Below are positions 1-8,464 of a DNA stretch of 64,000 bases, piece after piece (position 1 is the stretch's first letter; the number at the start of each line of letters is the position of its first letter). Source of the DNA: Methanobacteriota archaeon. GTDB taxonomy: Archaea; Thermoplasmatota; Poseidoniia; Poseidoniales; Thalassarchaeaceae. The position numbers were made by a program, and so were the translations under genes. The stretch covers positions 1-64,000 of the forward strand of contig JABIKU010000031.1 in NCBI GenBank assembly GCA_018654845.1. The letters are read 5' to 3'. A model generated the notes under the pieces. It was not told the DNA's origin. It saw only the letters and a list, made by a program, of their open reading frames with translations, and ran no database searches.

Positions 1-35
1 CGAACCATTGATGAGGCGTTTACCCTCGCGAAAGC

Positions 36-902
36 ATGGTCGACGTCAACACAGCGCTGCAAGCTAGTGCTTACAACGACCGAAAACGCAAGTCTGGCGG
101 TTCTGCTAAAGACGATGATTCAAAATCACGAAGAATTGAGCCGTTCGATCCGGTTGCCTATGCAAAAAAGGAAACTGCGGACATGTTTTCGATGTGGCTC
201 GTTATCATTTACGGTTTAGGTATCGCTGCACTTCTGCGTTATGTCATGATGCCTACGATGACTGGACCAGACGCAATTCTATACCTAATTCCCCTACTTC
301 TTTGTGCTACGGTTCCTTCGCTTCACAAATTACTCATACCAAATAAGTATTACGAACAGTACACGAAAGGAAATTGGTTTCGAGCCTGTATGTTGTTCAT
401 ATTTTCATGGCTCGCCCTCTCGTTTGCATTGGTTAATCCACCACTAGCTGATATCGCTCCGCCAACAACTGCTGGTGGATTAGACATCGAGTTAACAGAT
501 GGTGTCGTCGATGCAACTTGGAAAGGCAGTGAATACACTATCGGATTGGATCAAGGGAGTGTCGATGTAGTGTTGGGATTCGCCGTTCGAGACAATGTCG
601 ATGCTGAAACCGCGATGCTTTCTGGTGAGATTTCATATCGCGGTGAAATTATTCAAACGATTTCATCCGGAACTGTAATTTCTCATACGGATGAAATGGC
701 TACTTTTGATACGGTTGGAAATTGGACAAGAGGGGTAAAAGTTGCTCCGCATGAAATGGATATCGGCCTAGCTTGGAATTTGGGGACTCTAAGCCCAGGC
801 GAATATACTGTCCACATCGTTTTGAGTGAACAAGGTGAGCCTTGGGAAAATGTCTGGGATAAGACTTACACGATTATCATCGCTCAAACTTCAACCGCTT
901 GA
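36..902 (+). CDS. hypothetical membrane protein (about 3 TM segments plus C-terminal soluble domain)
   Basis: 288-aa ORF with hydrophobic stretches (MWLVIIYGLGIAALL, AILYLIPLLLCATV, ACMLFIFSWLALSFAL); start uncertain. Confidence 0.7.
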   Translation: MVDVNTALQASAYNDRKRKSGGSAKDDDSKSRRIEPFDPVAYAKKETADMFSMWLVIIYGLGIAALLRYVMMPTMTGPDAILYLIPLLLCATVPSLHKLLIPNKYYEQYTKGNWFRACMLFIFSWLALSFALVNPPLADIAPPTTAGGLDIELTDGVVDATWKGSEYTIGLDQGSVDVVLGFAVRDNVDAETAMLSGEISYRGEIIQTISSGTVISHTDEMATFDTVGNWTRGVKVAPHEMDIGLAWNLGTLSPGEYTVHIVLSEQGEPWENVWDKTYTIIIAQTSTA

Positions 903-941
903 GTTTGCGAATATTAGTTGATTCAAAATTTGCTTTTCAAT

Positions 942-1892
942 TCAGATTAGTGAACAAATCTTTGCAGTCATCGCATCGAGTTGAAGGGATTCTCCGCCGC
1001 CTTCGACCATTCGATAATCGGCTTCTGCCATCGCTTCTGTGACTTTCAATTTCTGTAATTCATCGAGGAATGAAACATTGCCGAGTTCTCGATGTAATTG
1101 ATTGACAAGATCTGTGCCTGCAAGTCCGAAGCGGTCGAGTAAGCCCCGCAGGCGGCGGCGAGCGGGTTGGAAGCCATCTTGTTGGCAAGCGAGAAAGAAT
1201 CCATGCAATTCCTCTGGCGGAGCGGTTGCAGTCGTCTCGTAAACTAATTCTCTGGTGACATCTGTGTCGAGTGAAGATGCAACCTGAAGAGATGTGATGG
1301 CTTTTCTGAGATCACCGAGGCTGACGTGAACTATTGCATCAGCAGCCTCGGGGTGAAGATTGATTCCTTCTCTTTCAGCGACTGAGACAATCATGTCCTT
1401 GACTTGATCGTCCGCGATTGGACGGAATCTGAAAACCGCACACCGCGACTGGATTGGTTCGATAATTTTTGATGAATAATTGCAGGATAAAATAAATCTG
1501 CACGTCGCTGCATTTTGTTCCATTATTCGACGAAGCGCACCTTGAGCATCGGGGGTTAGTGCGTCGGCTTCATCGAGGAAGATGACTTTGAATGAAGTTC
1601 CAGGAATTGGAGCAGTTCTTGCGAAAGATTTGACTTTGGTTCGAATCGATTCGAGCTTTCGCTCATCGCTGGCATTCATTTCTAACATATTTCGCCGAAA
1701 ATCATCGCCAAAAACATCCTTGGCCAGCGCCAATGCAGCCGTAGTCTTGCCAGTTCCTGGCGGACCGGCAAGCAATAGATGAGGGAAGGAACGATTGTTT
1801 GCATATGCCTTGAGCCGGTCAACGACTGCGCGCTGACCTTTGATATCGCCAACCGTAGCCGGTCGATGGCGTTCAACCCAAAGTTCGCTCAT
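942..1892 (-). CDS. rfcS: replication factor C small subunit (clamp loader)
   Basis: Walker A AGPPGTGKT, Walker B FLDEADAL, SRC motif IQSRCAVFRF; full-length RFC-S architecture. Confidence 0.95.
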   Translation of the reverse strand: MSELWVERHRPATVGDIKGQRAVVDRLKAYANNRSFPHLLLAGPPGTGKTTAALALAKDVFGDDFRRNMLEMNASDERKLESIRTKVKSFARTAPIPGTSFKVIFLDEADALTPDAQGALRRIMEQNAATCRFILSCNYSSKIIEPIQSRCAVFRFRPIADDQVKDMIVSVAEREGINLHPEAADAIVHVSLGDLRKAITSLQVASSLDTDVTRELVYETTATAPPEELHGFFLACQQDGFQPARRRLRGLLDRFGLAGTDLVNQLHRELGNVSFLDELQKLKVTEAMAEADYRMVEGGGESLQLDAMTAKICSLI

Positions 1893-1951
1893 GACATTTA
1901 ACCTCTCAACATCGAGCGTCCTTGAAGGTTATGTTCGGCCTTCGGAGTTCC

Positions 1952-2767
1952 TCAATACGATTCATCATCGGACGGGAAAGTCTTGTCTCGGACATCGCTA
2001 ATGTAAGCCTTGACTGCACCATCAATCGAATCCCCCAAATCTGCGTATCGACGCAAAAAGCGCGGAGAAAAGTCCTTGGTGATTCCCAACATATCGTGCA
2101 AAACCAGAACTTGCCCATCGCAATCTATGCCGGCTCCAATTCCGATGGTTGGAATCGTTAATTCTTCGCTGACTCGCTTTGCGAGCTCAGCAGGAATTTT
2201 TTCGAAGACGATAGCGAAGCAACCCGCTGCTTCGAGCGCTTTCGCATCCTCGATTAATTTCTCGGCTTCAGTATTTCCTTTAGCACGGACAGTATATGTG
2301 CCGAACTTGTAAATCGATTGTGGAGTGAGTCCTAGATGTCCCATTACAGGGATTCCAGCAGTGAGAATTCTCTCAATTGATTCAACGACTTCTACCCCTC
2401 CTTCGAGTTTAACCGAATGCCCTCCAGATTCTTTCATGATGCGGATGGCTGAGTCGAGGGCTGTCTTTGAATCGCCTTGATAACTGCCAAATGGCATATC
2501 GACTACAACCAATGCACGCTCTACTCCATTGACTACGCATTGAGCGTGGTAAATCATATGCTCCAAAGTGATTGGAACTGTCGATTCATTGCCTGCCATG
2601 ACGTTTGAAGCAGAATCACCAACGAGGATGACATCGATTCCAGCAGCGTCGACAAGGCGGGCTAATGAGTAATCATAAGAGGTTAACATGGTGATTTTTT
2701 CACCATTGCGTTTCATCTCTTGAAGAGTATGAGTTGTGACCTTTTTTGCGCCAGATGCAATTGCCAT
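1952..2767 (-). CDS. panB: 3-methyl-2-oxobutanoate hydroxymethyltransferase
   Basis: ORF 1952..2782; [54 protein letters not shown]; start probably the internal Met at 2767 ([19 protein letters not shown]). Confidence 0.93.
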   Translation of the reverse strand: MAIASGAKKVTTHTLQEMKRNGEKITMLTSYDYSLARLVDAAGIDVILVGDSASNVMAGNESTVPITLEHMIYHAQCVVNGVERALVVVDMPFGSYQGDSKTALDSAIRIMKESGGHSVKLEGGVEVVESIERILTAGIPVMGHLGLTPQSIYKFGTYTVRAKGNTEAEKLIEDAKALEAAGCFAIVFEKIPAELAKRVSEELTIPTIGIGAGIDCDGQVLVLHDMLGITKDFSPRFLRRYADLGDSIDGAVKAYISDVRDKTFPSDDESY

Positions 2768-2775
2768 AGACTCGC

Positions 2776-2792
2776 CTCGCAAGTCTTGCGAG
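2776..2792. promoter_or_regulatory. perfect inverted repeat upstream of panB
   Basis: CTCGCAAG-T-CTTGCGAG, 8-bp arms. Confidence 0.4.
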
Positions 2793-2861
2793 CGCGATAC
2801 CTACCTTCAATTAAACGATTGAGATATTAATCGAAGATTAGGGTTAATCGACAGTATAGAC

Positions 2862-4301
2862 TCAGAGAATGTCATCTTCGCCGACGTGCAAATCGCCTTC
2901 AAAAATCGCAACTAATTCATGAATGTCAATTTGGCCATCATGATTTACATCGATGTTCTCGAACATCGCAGTCAAATCGTCTTCGTGAATTTCTTCTCCC
3001 ATATCGTCGATTATCGTCAATAATCGTTTCAGTGCATTTTCTCCTTTTTCTCGGCGGCTTTGTTGCGAGATAGGTATTGGGATGAGTGAAGAGAATAACA
3101 TTGGAGCAAATACCACAGTGATAATTGCGACGAGAATAATTGCTGAATTCATTGCTTCATTGATGATTCCAAGATCTAATGCTATCATTGAGGCGGCGAT
3201 GATTAGTGAGAGACGCGCAGAGAGAAGTGAACCGGCGGCAATAGATTCCTTCCAACTGAAAGCAAATCGAAATAGCAGTGATGGAATGAATTTGACTGCG
3301 ATTGCCGCGCCCAGAATCACTGGAACTATCAACATCGCTTCTCGTGAGTTGATCAATTCTGGAAGATTAAATCCGACTCCAACGAGGACAAAGAAGATTG
3401 GGATAAAGAAAGAAAATCCAAAGGCCTCTAATTCTCGCTCGACACGCCTATCTTTGGAAGTGGTCAGTAAAGAAATAATCACACCTGCGATGAAAGCACC
3501 GAGGATCATTTCTGTGTTCAACACCTCGGCGAGAACGATGAAAGCAACCATCAATGCAAGGCTCGCACGCAATTTGATTTGTGCGGTAGCGTGCGAAAGA
3601 TCTTCGAGCAAATTAGAAATCCAAGGAATACTTTGGAGTACCTTTCCTGTGCGATAAAGTGCTGCAAAGGCAACGAATAGCAGGAATACGAGCAACATCT
3701 TCGGACTAATCGAGCCTTCTACAAGATAGGTAGCATAAAGTGAAATCAATAACATTGTCACAAAATCAGCAAGTAAAGCAGTCAACAAAATAGTTTGACC
3801 AAATGTAGTTTCGTTCAAATGACGTTCTTTCAAAACCGGTAAAACCACACCGAGTGAGGTAGTTGATAGAATTAATGCAAGCATCCATGGGTCGTCGATG
3901 AATCCTTGTCGAACGATAAGAACTGAGAGAACTGCAGAAATCGCAAGAGTCATCGAAAAGGAAGCCGGACCGAGAACTATCGGGTTTTGATAAAAAGCCA
4001 AATCATGACGCTCACGAGATTTTTTCGCGATTTCTCCGAGCAAATTGAAATCAATTTCCATTCCTGCAATAAACATCAGATAAGCGAGACCAAAATCGCG
4101 AATGAATAGAATTACTTCTGAATCTAAACTGACTAAATCTAAAAAGCTGGGGCCTAATATAATTCCAGCAATAATTTCACCGACAACTATCGGCACTTGT
4201 AAGCTGCTTTTTCTTGAAAGCAAAATTGGGACAAGAAATGCCGCCAATAATACGAACATCAAAGAAATGAAATTGGTGTCATAAATTGCTTCTGCAGTCA
4301 C
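2862..4301 (-). CDS. Kef/CPA2-type cation:proton antiporter with C-terminal EF-hand
   Basis: multi-TM Na/H exchanger-like sequence (VGEIIAGIILGPSFLD, LGAFIAGVIISLL); C-terminal DVNHDGQIDIHE matches a 12-residue EF-hand loop. Confidence 0.88.
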   Translation of the reverse strand: MTAEAIYDTNFISLMFVLLAAFLVPILLSRKSSLQVPIVVGEIIAGIILGPSFLDLVSLDSEVILFIRDFGLAYLMFIAGMEIDFNLLGEIAKKSRERHDLAFYQNPIVLGPASFSMTLAISAVLSVLIVRQGFIDDPWMLALILSTTSLGVVLPVLKERHLNETTFGQTILLTALLADFVTMLLISLYATYLVEGSISPKMLLVFLLFVAFAALYRTGKVLQSIPWISNLLEDLSHATAQIKLRASLALMVAFIVLAEVLNTEMILGAFIAGVIISLLTTSKDRRVERELEAFGFSFFIPIFFVLVGVGFNLPELINSREAMLIVPVILGAAIAVKFIPSLLFRFAFSWKESIAAGSLLSARLSLIIAASMIALDLGIINEAMNSAIILVAIITVVFAPMLFSSLIPIPISQQSRREKGENALKRLLTIIDDMGEEIHEDDLTAMFENIDVNHDGQIDIHELVAIFEGDLHVGEDDIL

Positions 4302-4424
4302 CCAAATTTACCCCCAATTATAGACGGTCGGCATTCGCTCTGCGTGTTAATGTTGTGAAGTCGAATGGTAGCAAAACCTGCAATCGAATGCTTATTCGCC
4401 AACGGCGTGGCTGACTGAACGAAA

Positions 4425-5450
4425 ATGTACCGCCGCGCATCGATTCTGGCTTTGCTGATGATTACAGCCACCTTCAGCGGATGTCTCGGATTTGGAGACG
4501 GAAAATCATCAATTTTTGATGATGAACCGACACCGTTGAAAATCAATCATATTCAGGTAAAAGGTACACATAATTCGTACCATATCAAGCCATTTGGACC
4601 GACGGCGAGGGCATATGAATACACGCATGAACCATTGGATGTTCAAGCAGGTGAGTTTGACGTCCGGCAGTTTGAACTCGATGTTTGGTGGGATCCACGA
4701 GGGGATTTACGAGTTTATCACAATCAATACGACTTCGGAAGCACCTGCAATATTTTCGCTGATTGCTTGGGTGTGTTGAATACTTGGTCAGATGCTAATC
4801 CGACCCATGTTCCATTGATGATTTGGGTCGAGCCGAAAGAGTGGGTGGAGCAAGCTTCTGATATTACGACCATCGCCGAGTTGCAAGGCATGCTCGAACA
4901 AATTGAAGAGGAAATAAAGCAAAATTGGCCGGAAGAGAAATTGATTACTCCCGACGATGTACGTGGAGATGCAGCGAGTTTGTCCGAGGCTGTAACAACA
5001 AATGGCTGGCCATTATTGGAAGAGTCTCGTGGCAAGACGATTTTTATTCTGTTAGCGGGTGGAGGAATTAGGGAAGAATACCACCAAAATTTCCCCGGTT
5101 TAGTCGGCTCAACAATGTTCACAATGTCTGTTGAAGGTACACCTGAAGCAGCAATTTTTTCCAATACCGACCCGATTGGTAATGGGGATCAAATTCGCAA
5201 TCTTGTCGAAGAGGGATACATCGTTCGCAGCCGAGCAGACGATGCCGAGGATGGCGAGGCTGATAGCAATAACACAGCGAGATTGGAGGCTGCAATTGCT
5301 AGCGGTGCTCATTCGATTTCAACCGATTATCCCGCTAAGGTAGAAGATATTGACTACTGGGTTGAATTTCCTGCCACTTGCAATCCGGTTACTGCGCCAC
5401 CGGACTGTACTGCCGAACGCATAGAATCGTCATCAATACCTCAAACCTGA
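4425..5450 (+). CDS. lipoprotein, Ca2+-dependent PI-PLC-like phosphodiesterase
   Basis: signal/lipobox ALLMITATFSGC; KGTHNSYH, QFELDVWWDP, VYHNQYDFGSTC resemble the PI-PLC X/TIM-barrel Ca2+-dependent family. Confidence 0.75.
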   Translation: MYRRASILALLMITATFSGCLGFGDGKSSIFDDEPTPLKINHIQVKGTHNSYHIKPFGPTARAYEYTHEPLDVQAGEFDVRQFELDVWWDPRGDLRVYHNQYDFGSTCNIFADCLGVLNTWSDANPTHVPLMIWVEPKEWVEQASDITTIAELQGMLEQIEEEIKQNWPEEKLITPDDVRGDAASLSEAVTTNGWPLLEESRGKTIFILLAGGGIREEYHQNFPGLVGSTMFTMSVEGTPEAAIFSNTDPIGNGDQIRNLVEEGYIVRSRADDAEDGEADSNNTARLEAAIASGAHSISTDYPAKVEDIDYWVEFPATCNPVTAPPDCTAERIESSSIPQT

Positions 5451-5461
5451 ATAATTCAAGT

Positions 5462-6115
5462 TCAGACTTTAGCGATGACCTTCAACTCGACCGCAATAGA
5501 GGTTGGAAGGGCGCGGACAGCACAGGTCGTGCGAGCGCATTGAATCTCAGAGAAATACTCAGCATAGACCTCATTATATCCTGCAAAATCTCGGTCCATA
5601 TCGACAAGGAAAGAGAGGCAATCGACCACCTTGTCTAAGGATGAGCCAGCATCCTCAAGAATTATCTTGATATTCTCGATTACCGCTCTAGTTTGAGCTC
5701 TAATATCATAATCAAGAGGATTACCGTTCGCATCTATAATCGGACCGCCCGGAATTTCATTGGTAACAGGTTGGCGTGGGCCAATACCAGAAACGAAAAG
5801 AAAATTTCCGGCACGGAATGCATGAGGATAAGCACCAACTGCTGACGGTGCATTCTCTGAAAATATTGGGCCTTCTTCGTTAATCATTTTGCTCGCTGTT
5901 TTCCTTCCAACAACTCCACCGACAATTGCTCCAACCGGACCACCAACTGCAATACCTGCTGCTGCGCCGATAGCCCCACCAGCCGAGGAGGCCATCGATT
6001 TACCGTAATCTTCATACAATTTTTCAATATATTCATCAGGAGCATTGATAATTCCTGCGATTAAGGATCGACGATACTCAAAACTAGTCCGTTCATCGAT
6101 ATCCTCTGTCATCAC
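5462..6115 (-). CDS. RidA/YjgF-family protein with N-terminal glycine-zipper extension (possible 2-aminomuconate deaminase-like)
   Basis: C-terminal RidA pattern (FVSGIGPRQP, TRAVIENIKIILEDAGSSLDKVV, YFSEIQCARTTCAVRALP); N-terminal GGAIGAAAGIAVGGPVGAIVGGVVG; ATGA overlap with upstream gene. Confidence 0.8.
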   Translation of the reverse strand: MMTEDIDERTSFEYRRSLIAGIINAPDEYIEKLYEDYGKSMASSAGGAIGAAAGIAVGGPVGAIVGGVVGRKTASKMINEEGPIFSENAPSAVGAYPHAFRAGNFLFVSGIGPRQPVTNEIPGGPIIDANGNPLDYDIRAQTRAVIENIKIILEDAGSSLDKVVDCLSFLVDMDRDFAGYNEVYAEYFSEIQCARTTCAVRALPTSIAVELKVIAKV

Positions 6116-7047
6116 AGCATCCCCTTATCGAGCACATTACGATCCCCATGGTAGAATTCAACATCATCTTCATCGAATTCTTTGTCACCAAAAGATCCAT
6201 CGGTTGGAGTCAGAGTAATTACCGCCCCACCAGAGCCGTGTAGGGCTTCGTAAGCCAGCACTTCGCCAGTGTAATTATTGTGCTGACCCATAGTAGCAGC
6301 CATCCACCAGGCTGGCTTGTACGCCACCACTTTGTTGACTCTAATTTGACCGTGAATGTCTCGACTTAATTGACTCAAATCCTCCAATCTTCCGGCTCCG
6401 AAGAATTCCAATATTTTTTGATTCCAATCATCATCTTTCTGGGAATGAATACGGTCATCTACTTCATCGATGTGTTCAGTAAACATGCGATTCGACAAAC
6501 TTGCTACAACCACAACAATCGCCTTCTTGCCTTGCTCAGCCAGAGCGTCACGAGCAGCCTTGCCGAGAACGATCGTTTCGGCACGATTAGCATACATATT
6601 GCTCGAAACAATACAAGCTGGAATTCGGTTGTCTGGATTCAATAGTTGCAATGCAACTACCGAGCCGGTATCGATTGGGAATCCCTCATATGCAACTGTG
6701 CGCGAATGTAATCCACGTTTTTCAGCGGCTTGAGCATAACCATTTGCAAAATCAACATCTATTTTGAAATCATACGGCATACTACCTAGATAGTGGAAAT
6801 CATCGTCAACATGCGTCCAAACTGGATTTTCAAGCGCTTGAATTTGATGTCCAACAATGCTCGGCCATGTCGTTGAGTAAATCAAAATCAAATCGGCTTC
6901 ACTCTCTTCTATGCGCTTGCGACATTCCTCATATGCAGAACGCAGTTTTCCATAACCCTCGTTTGCCTCAGGGCATAGCAGAGGATGAGGATGAGGTGGA
7001 CAGTAGATACCGAATAAAATCTCAGGTTCATTATTTTCTTCAGTCAT
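6112..7047 (-). CDS. class III extradiol dioxygenase, LigB-fold non-catalytic (AmnA-like) subunit
   Basis: LigB-superfamily sequence (GIYCPPHPHPLLCPE, IVSSNMYANRAETIVLGKAARDAL, VVASLSNRMFTEHI); adjacent to the AmnB-like subunit. Confidence 0.75.
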   Translation of the reverse strand: MTEENNEPEILFGIYCPPHPHPLLCPEANEGYGKLRSAYEECRKRIEESEADLILIYSTTWPSIVGHQIQALENPVWTHVDDDFHYLGSMPYDFKIDVDFANGYAQAAEKRGLHSRTVAYEGFPIDTGSVVALQLLNPDNRIPACIVSSNMYANRAETIVLGKAARDALAEQGKKAIVVVVASLSNRMFTEHIDEVDDRIHSQKDDDWNQKILEFFGAGRLEDLSQLSRDIHGQIRVNKVVAYKPAWWMAATMGQHNNYTGEVLAYEALHGSGGAVITLTPTDGSFGDKEFDEDDVEFYHGDRNVLDKGML

Positions 7048-7056
7048 AATATCACC

Positions 7057-7965
7057 TCAAAGAACATACTCCCGCGTCTCGTCATTTGGATCCCAAGAAG
7101 CAACTAAGTTTCCAGTACCTATAACTGATTGATAACCATAGATTTCAGCAGGATAATCAGGATACCCCAAAGCGGACATCATCCAAGTGAAAGCACCTGC
7201 ATCGGTTTCTGCTATCGTCTGCTCAGTAAACTCAGGCATGATATCAATGACTTCTTTCATCTTACCATCTCGCATCATCTGGACGAGTTTTAAGTCCCAA
7301 ACATAGTTGCTATGATTGTAGATATGCTCACGGCTCATATCCTCTGGCAAGGGCGCCTCTGTGGTGAAATGTCGGTGCGAGAGACTGTGGCTACTGACTA
7401 GAACGACTCTCTTCCCACTCTTTTCGATTGCTTTTTGACAAGCACGACCTAAGGCTGCTGCTTGTTCATTCATTACCTCAGCGGAATAATAGTGAGTATT
7501 CCTATTGCTAGAAATTGTTACTATCGGCTTATCCCAATCAGGATTTAGCAGGTGACAACTGACTATTGTCCCATAGTCTACTCTGAAATCTGGATTAGTC
7601 ATCATCTTGGTAATTATTCCAGCCTCATCTGCTGCCTCGCGCATTTTTTCTGCAAGTTCGACATCGACATTGAGGTCGTAATTGAATCGGAATAGATTAG
7701 GGAAAATTGGATCTACGGATTTTGACTTGAAATTTGGCAGACCGAGGAAATGAGTTCCTATGTAGGTCTGCCAATGTGGTGTGAAGACAACTAATACATC
7801 ATAATCTATTGTTTTCAATTTTCGAGCGAGGCGAGCGTAACCCCAACGGAGAGTTTCCCACCCTCCTTCAGAATAAGCCTCGTTTTGAGGAGGATTATCA
7901 GCATAAACAAGGTGAGGAGGGTGTGGTGCGAGGCATCCAAGAACGATTTCACCTTTTGTCATCAT
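7057..7965 (-). CDS. class III extradiol dioxygenase catalytic subunit, 2-aminophenol 1,6-dioxygenase beta (AmnB)-like
   Basis: GEIVLGCLAPHPPHLVYADNPPQNE, VVFTPHWQTYIGTHFLG, VLVSSHSLSHRHF: His residues of the LigB family metal site. Confidence 0.85.
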   Translation of the reverse strand: MMTKGEIVLGCLAPHPPHLVYADNPPQNEAYSEGGWETLRWGYARLARKLKTIDYDVLVVFTPHWQTYIGTHFLGLPNFKSKSVDPIFPNLFRFNYDLNVDVELAEKMREAADEAGIITKMMTNPDFRVDYGTIVSCHLLNPDWDKPIVTISSNRNTHYYSAEVMNEQAAALGRACQKAIEKSGKRVVLVSSHSLSHRHFTTEAPLPEDMSREHIYNHSNYVWDLKLVQMMRDGKMKEVIDIMPEFTEQTIAETDAGAFTWMMSALGYPDYPAEIYGYQSVIGTGNLVASWDPNDETREYVL

Positions 7966-8028
7966 TTGCCGGAGCGTAGTTTTAGTTATGATACAGTCGC
8001 TCTTGGCAATTCACAGTATTCTTCAGCA

Positions 8029-8454
8029 ATGTGCGTCCGCAGTCCATTCATGAAATGGGAAGAACCCCCACTTTGGCCAGTTGCGATTCCATCAGGGTTT
8101 GGTTTTCTTATCGGAGTAATACCATATTTGACCGAAGTACCATACCTGTCCAAAGAATCGATTGATTTCTCGGTTCTAGTATTATTAATCGCTGCATTGA
8201 GTTTGTTCCTTTTGAATGAGAGATACGGAAATAAATTCGAGCTTTACGCAGGTTATTTGGCCGGAATTTGTATTGGATTTTTACCCATTAAGGCCTTCTC
8301 AGTTTGGTTTATCATCGTCGGATTAACATGGGTATTCCAATCCACCTATATGTGGAAATACAATTTCCCACCATTTAGGATTGGAATCTGGATTGCCCTA
8401 GGTTCGATGACTGGATTATATGTCGGCGGAATTGTCGCATACAATATTCCATGA
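8029..8454 (+). CDS. hypothetical membrane protein
   Basis: several TM-like segments; the longer ORF start (7885) overlaps the opposite-strand dioxygenase, so an internal ATG is more likely. Confidence 0.6.
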   Translation: MCVRSPFMKWEEPPLWPVAIPSGFGFLIGVIPYLTEVPYLSKESIDFSVLVLLIAALSLFLLNERYGNKFELYAGYLAGICIGFLPIKAFSVWFIIVGLTWVFQSTYMWKYNFPPFRIGIWIALGSMTGLYVGGIVAYNIP

Positions 8455-8464
8455 ATGATATTGC

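Noticed and set aside
3082-3657. 191-aa ORF on + strand
   Set aside because: Fully antisense to the antiporter gene; composition reflects the mirrored coding strand and no motif is recognisable.
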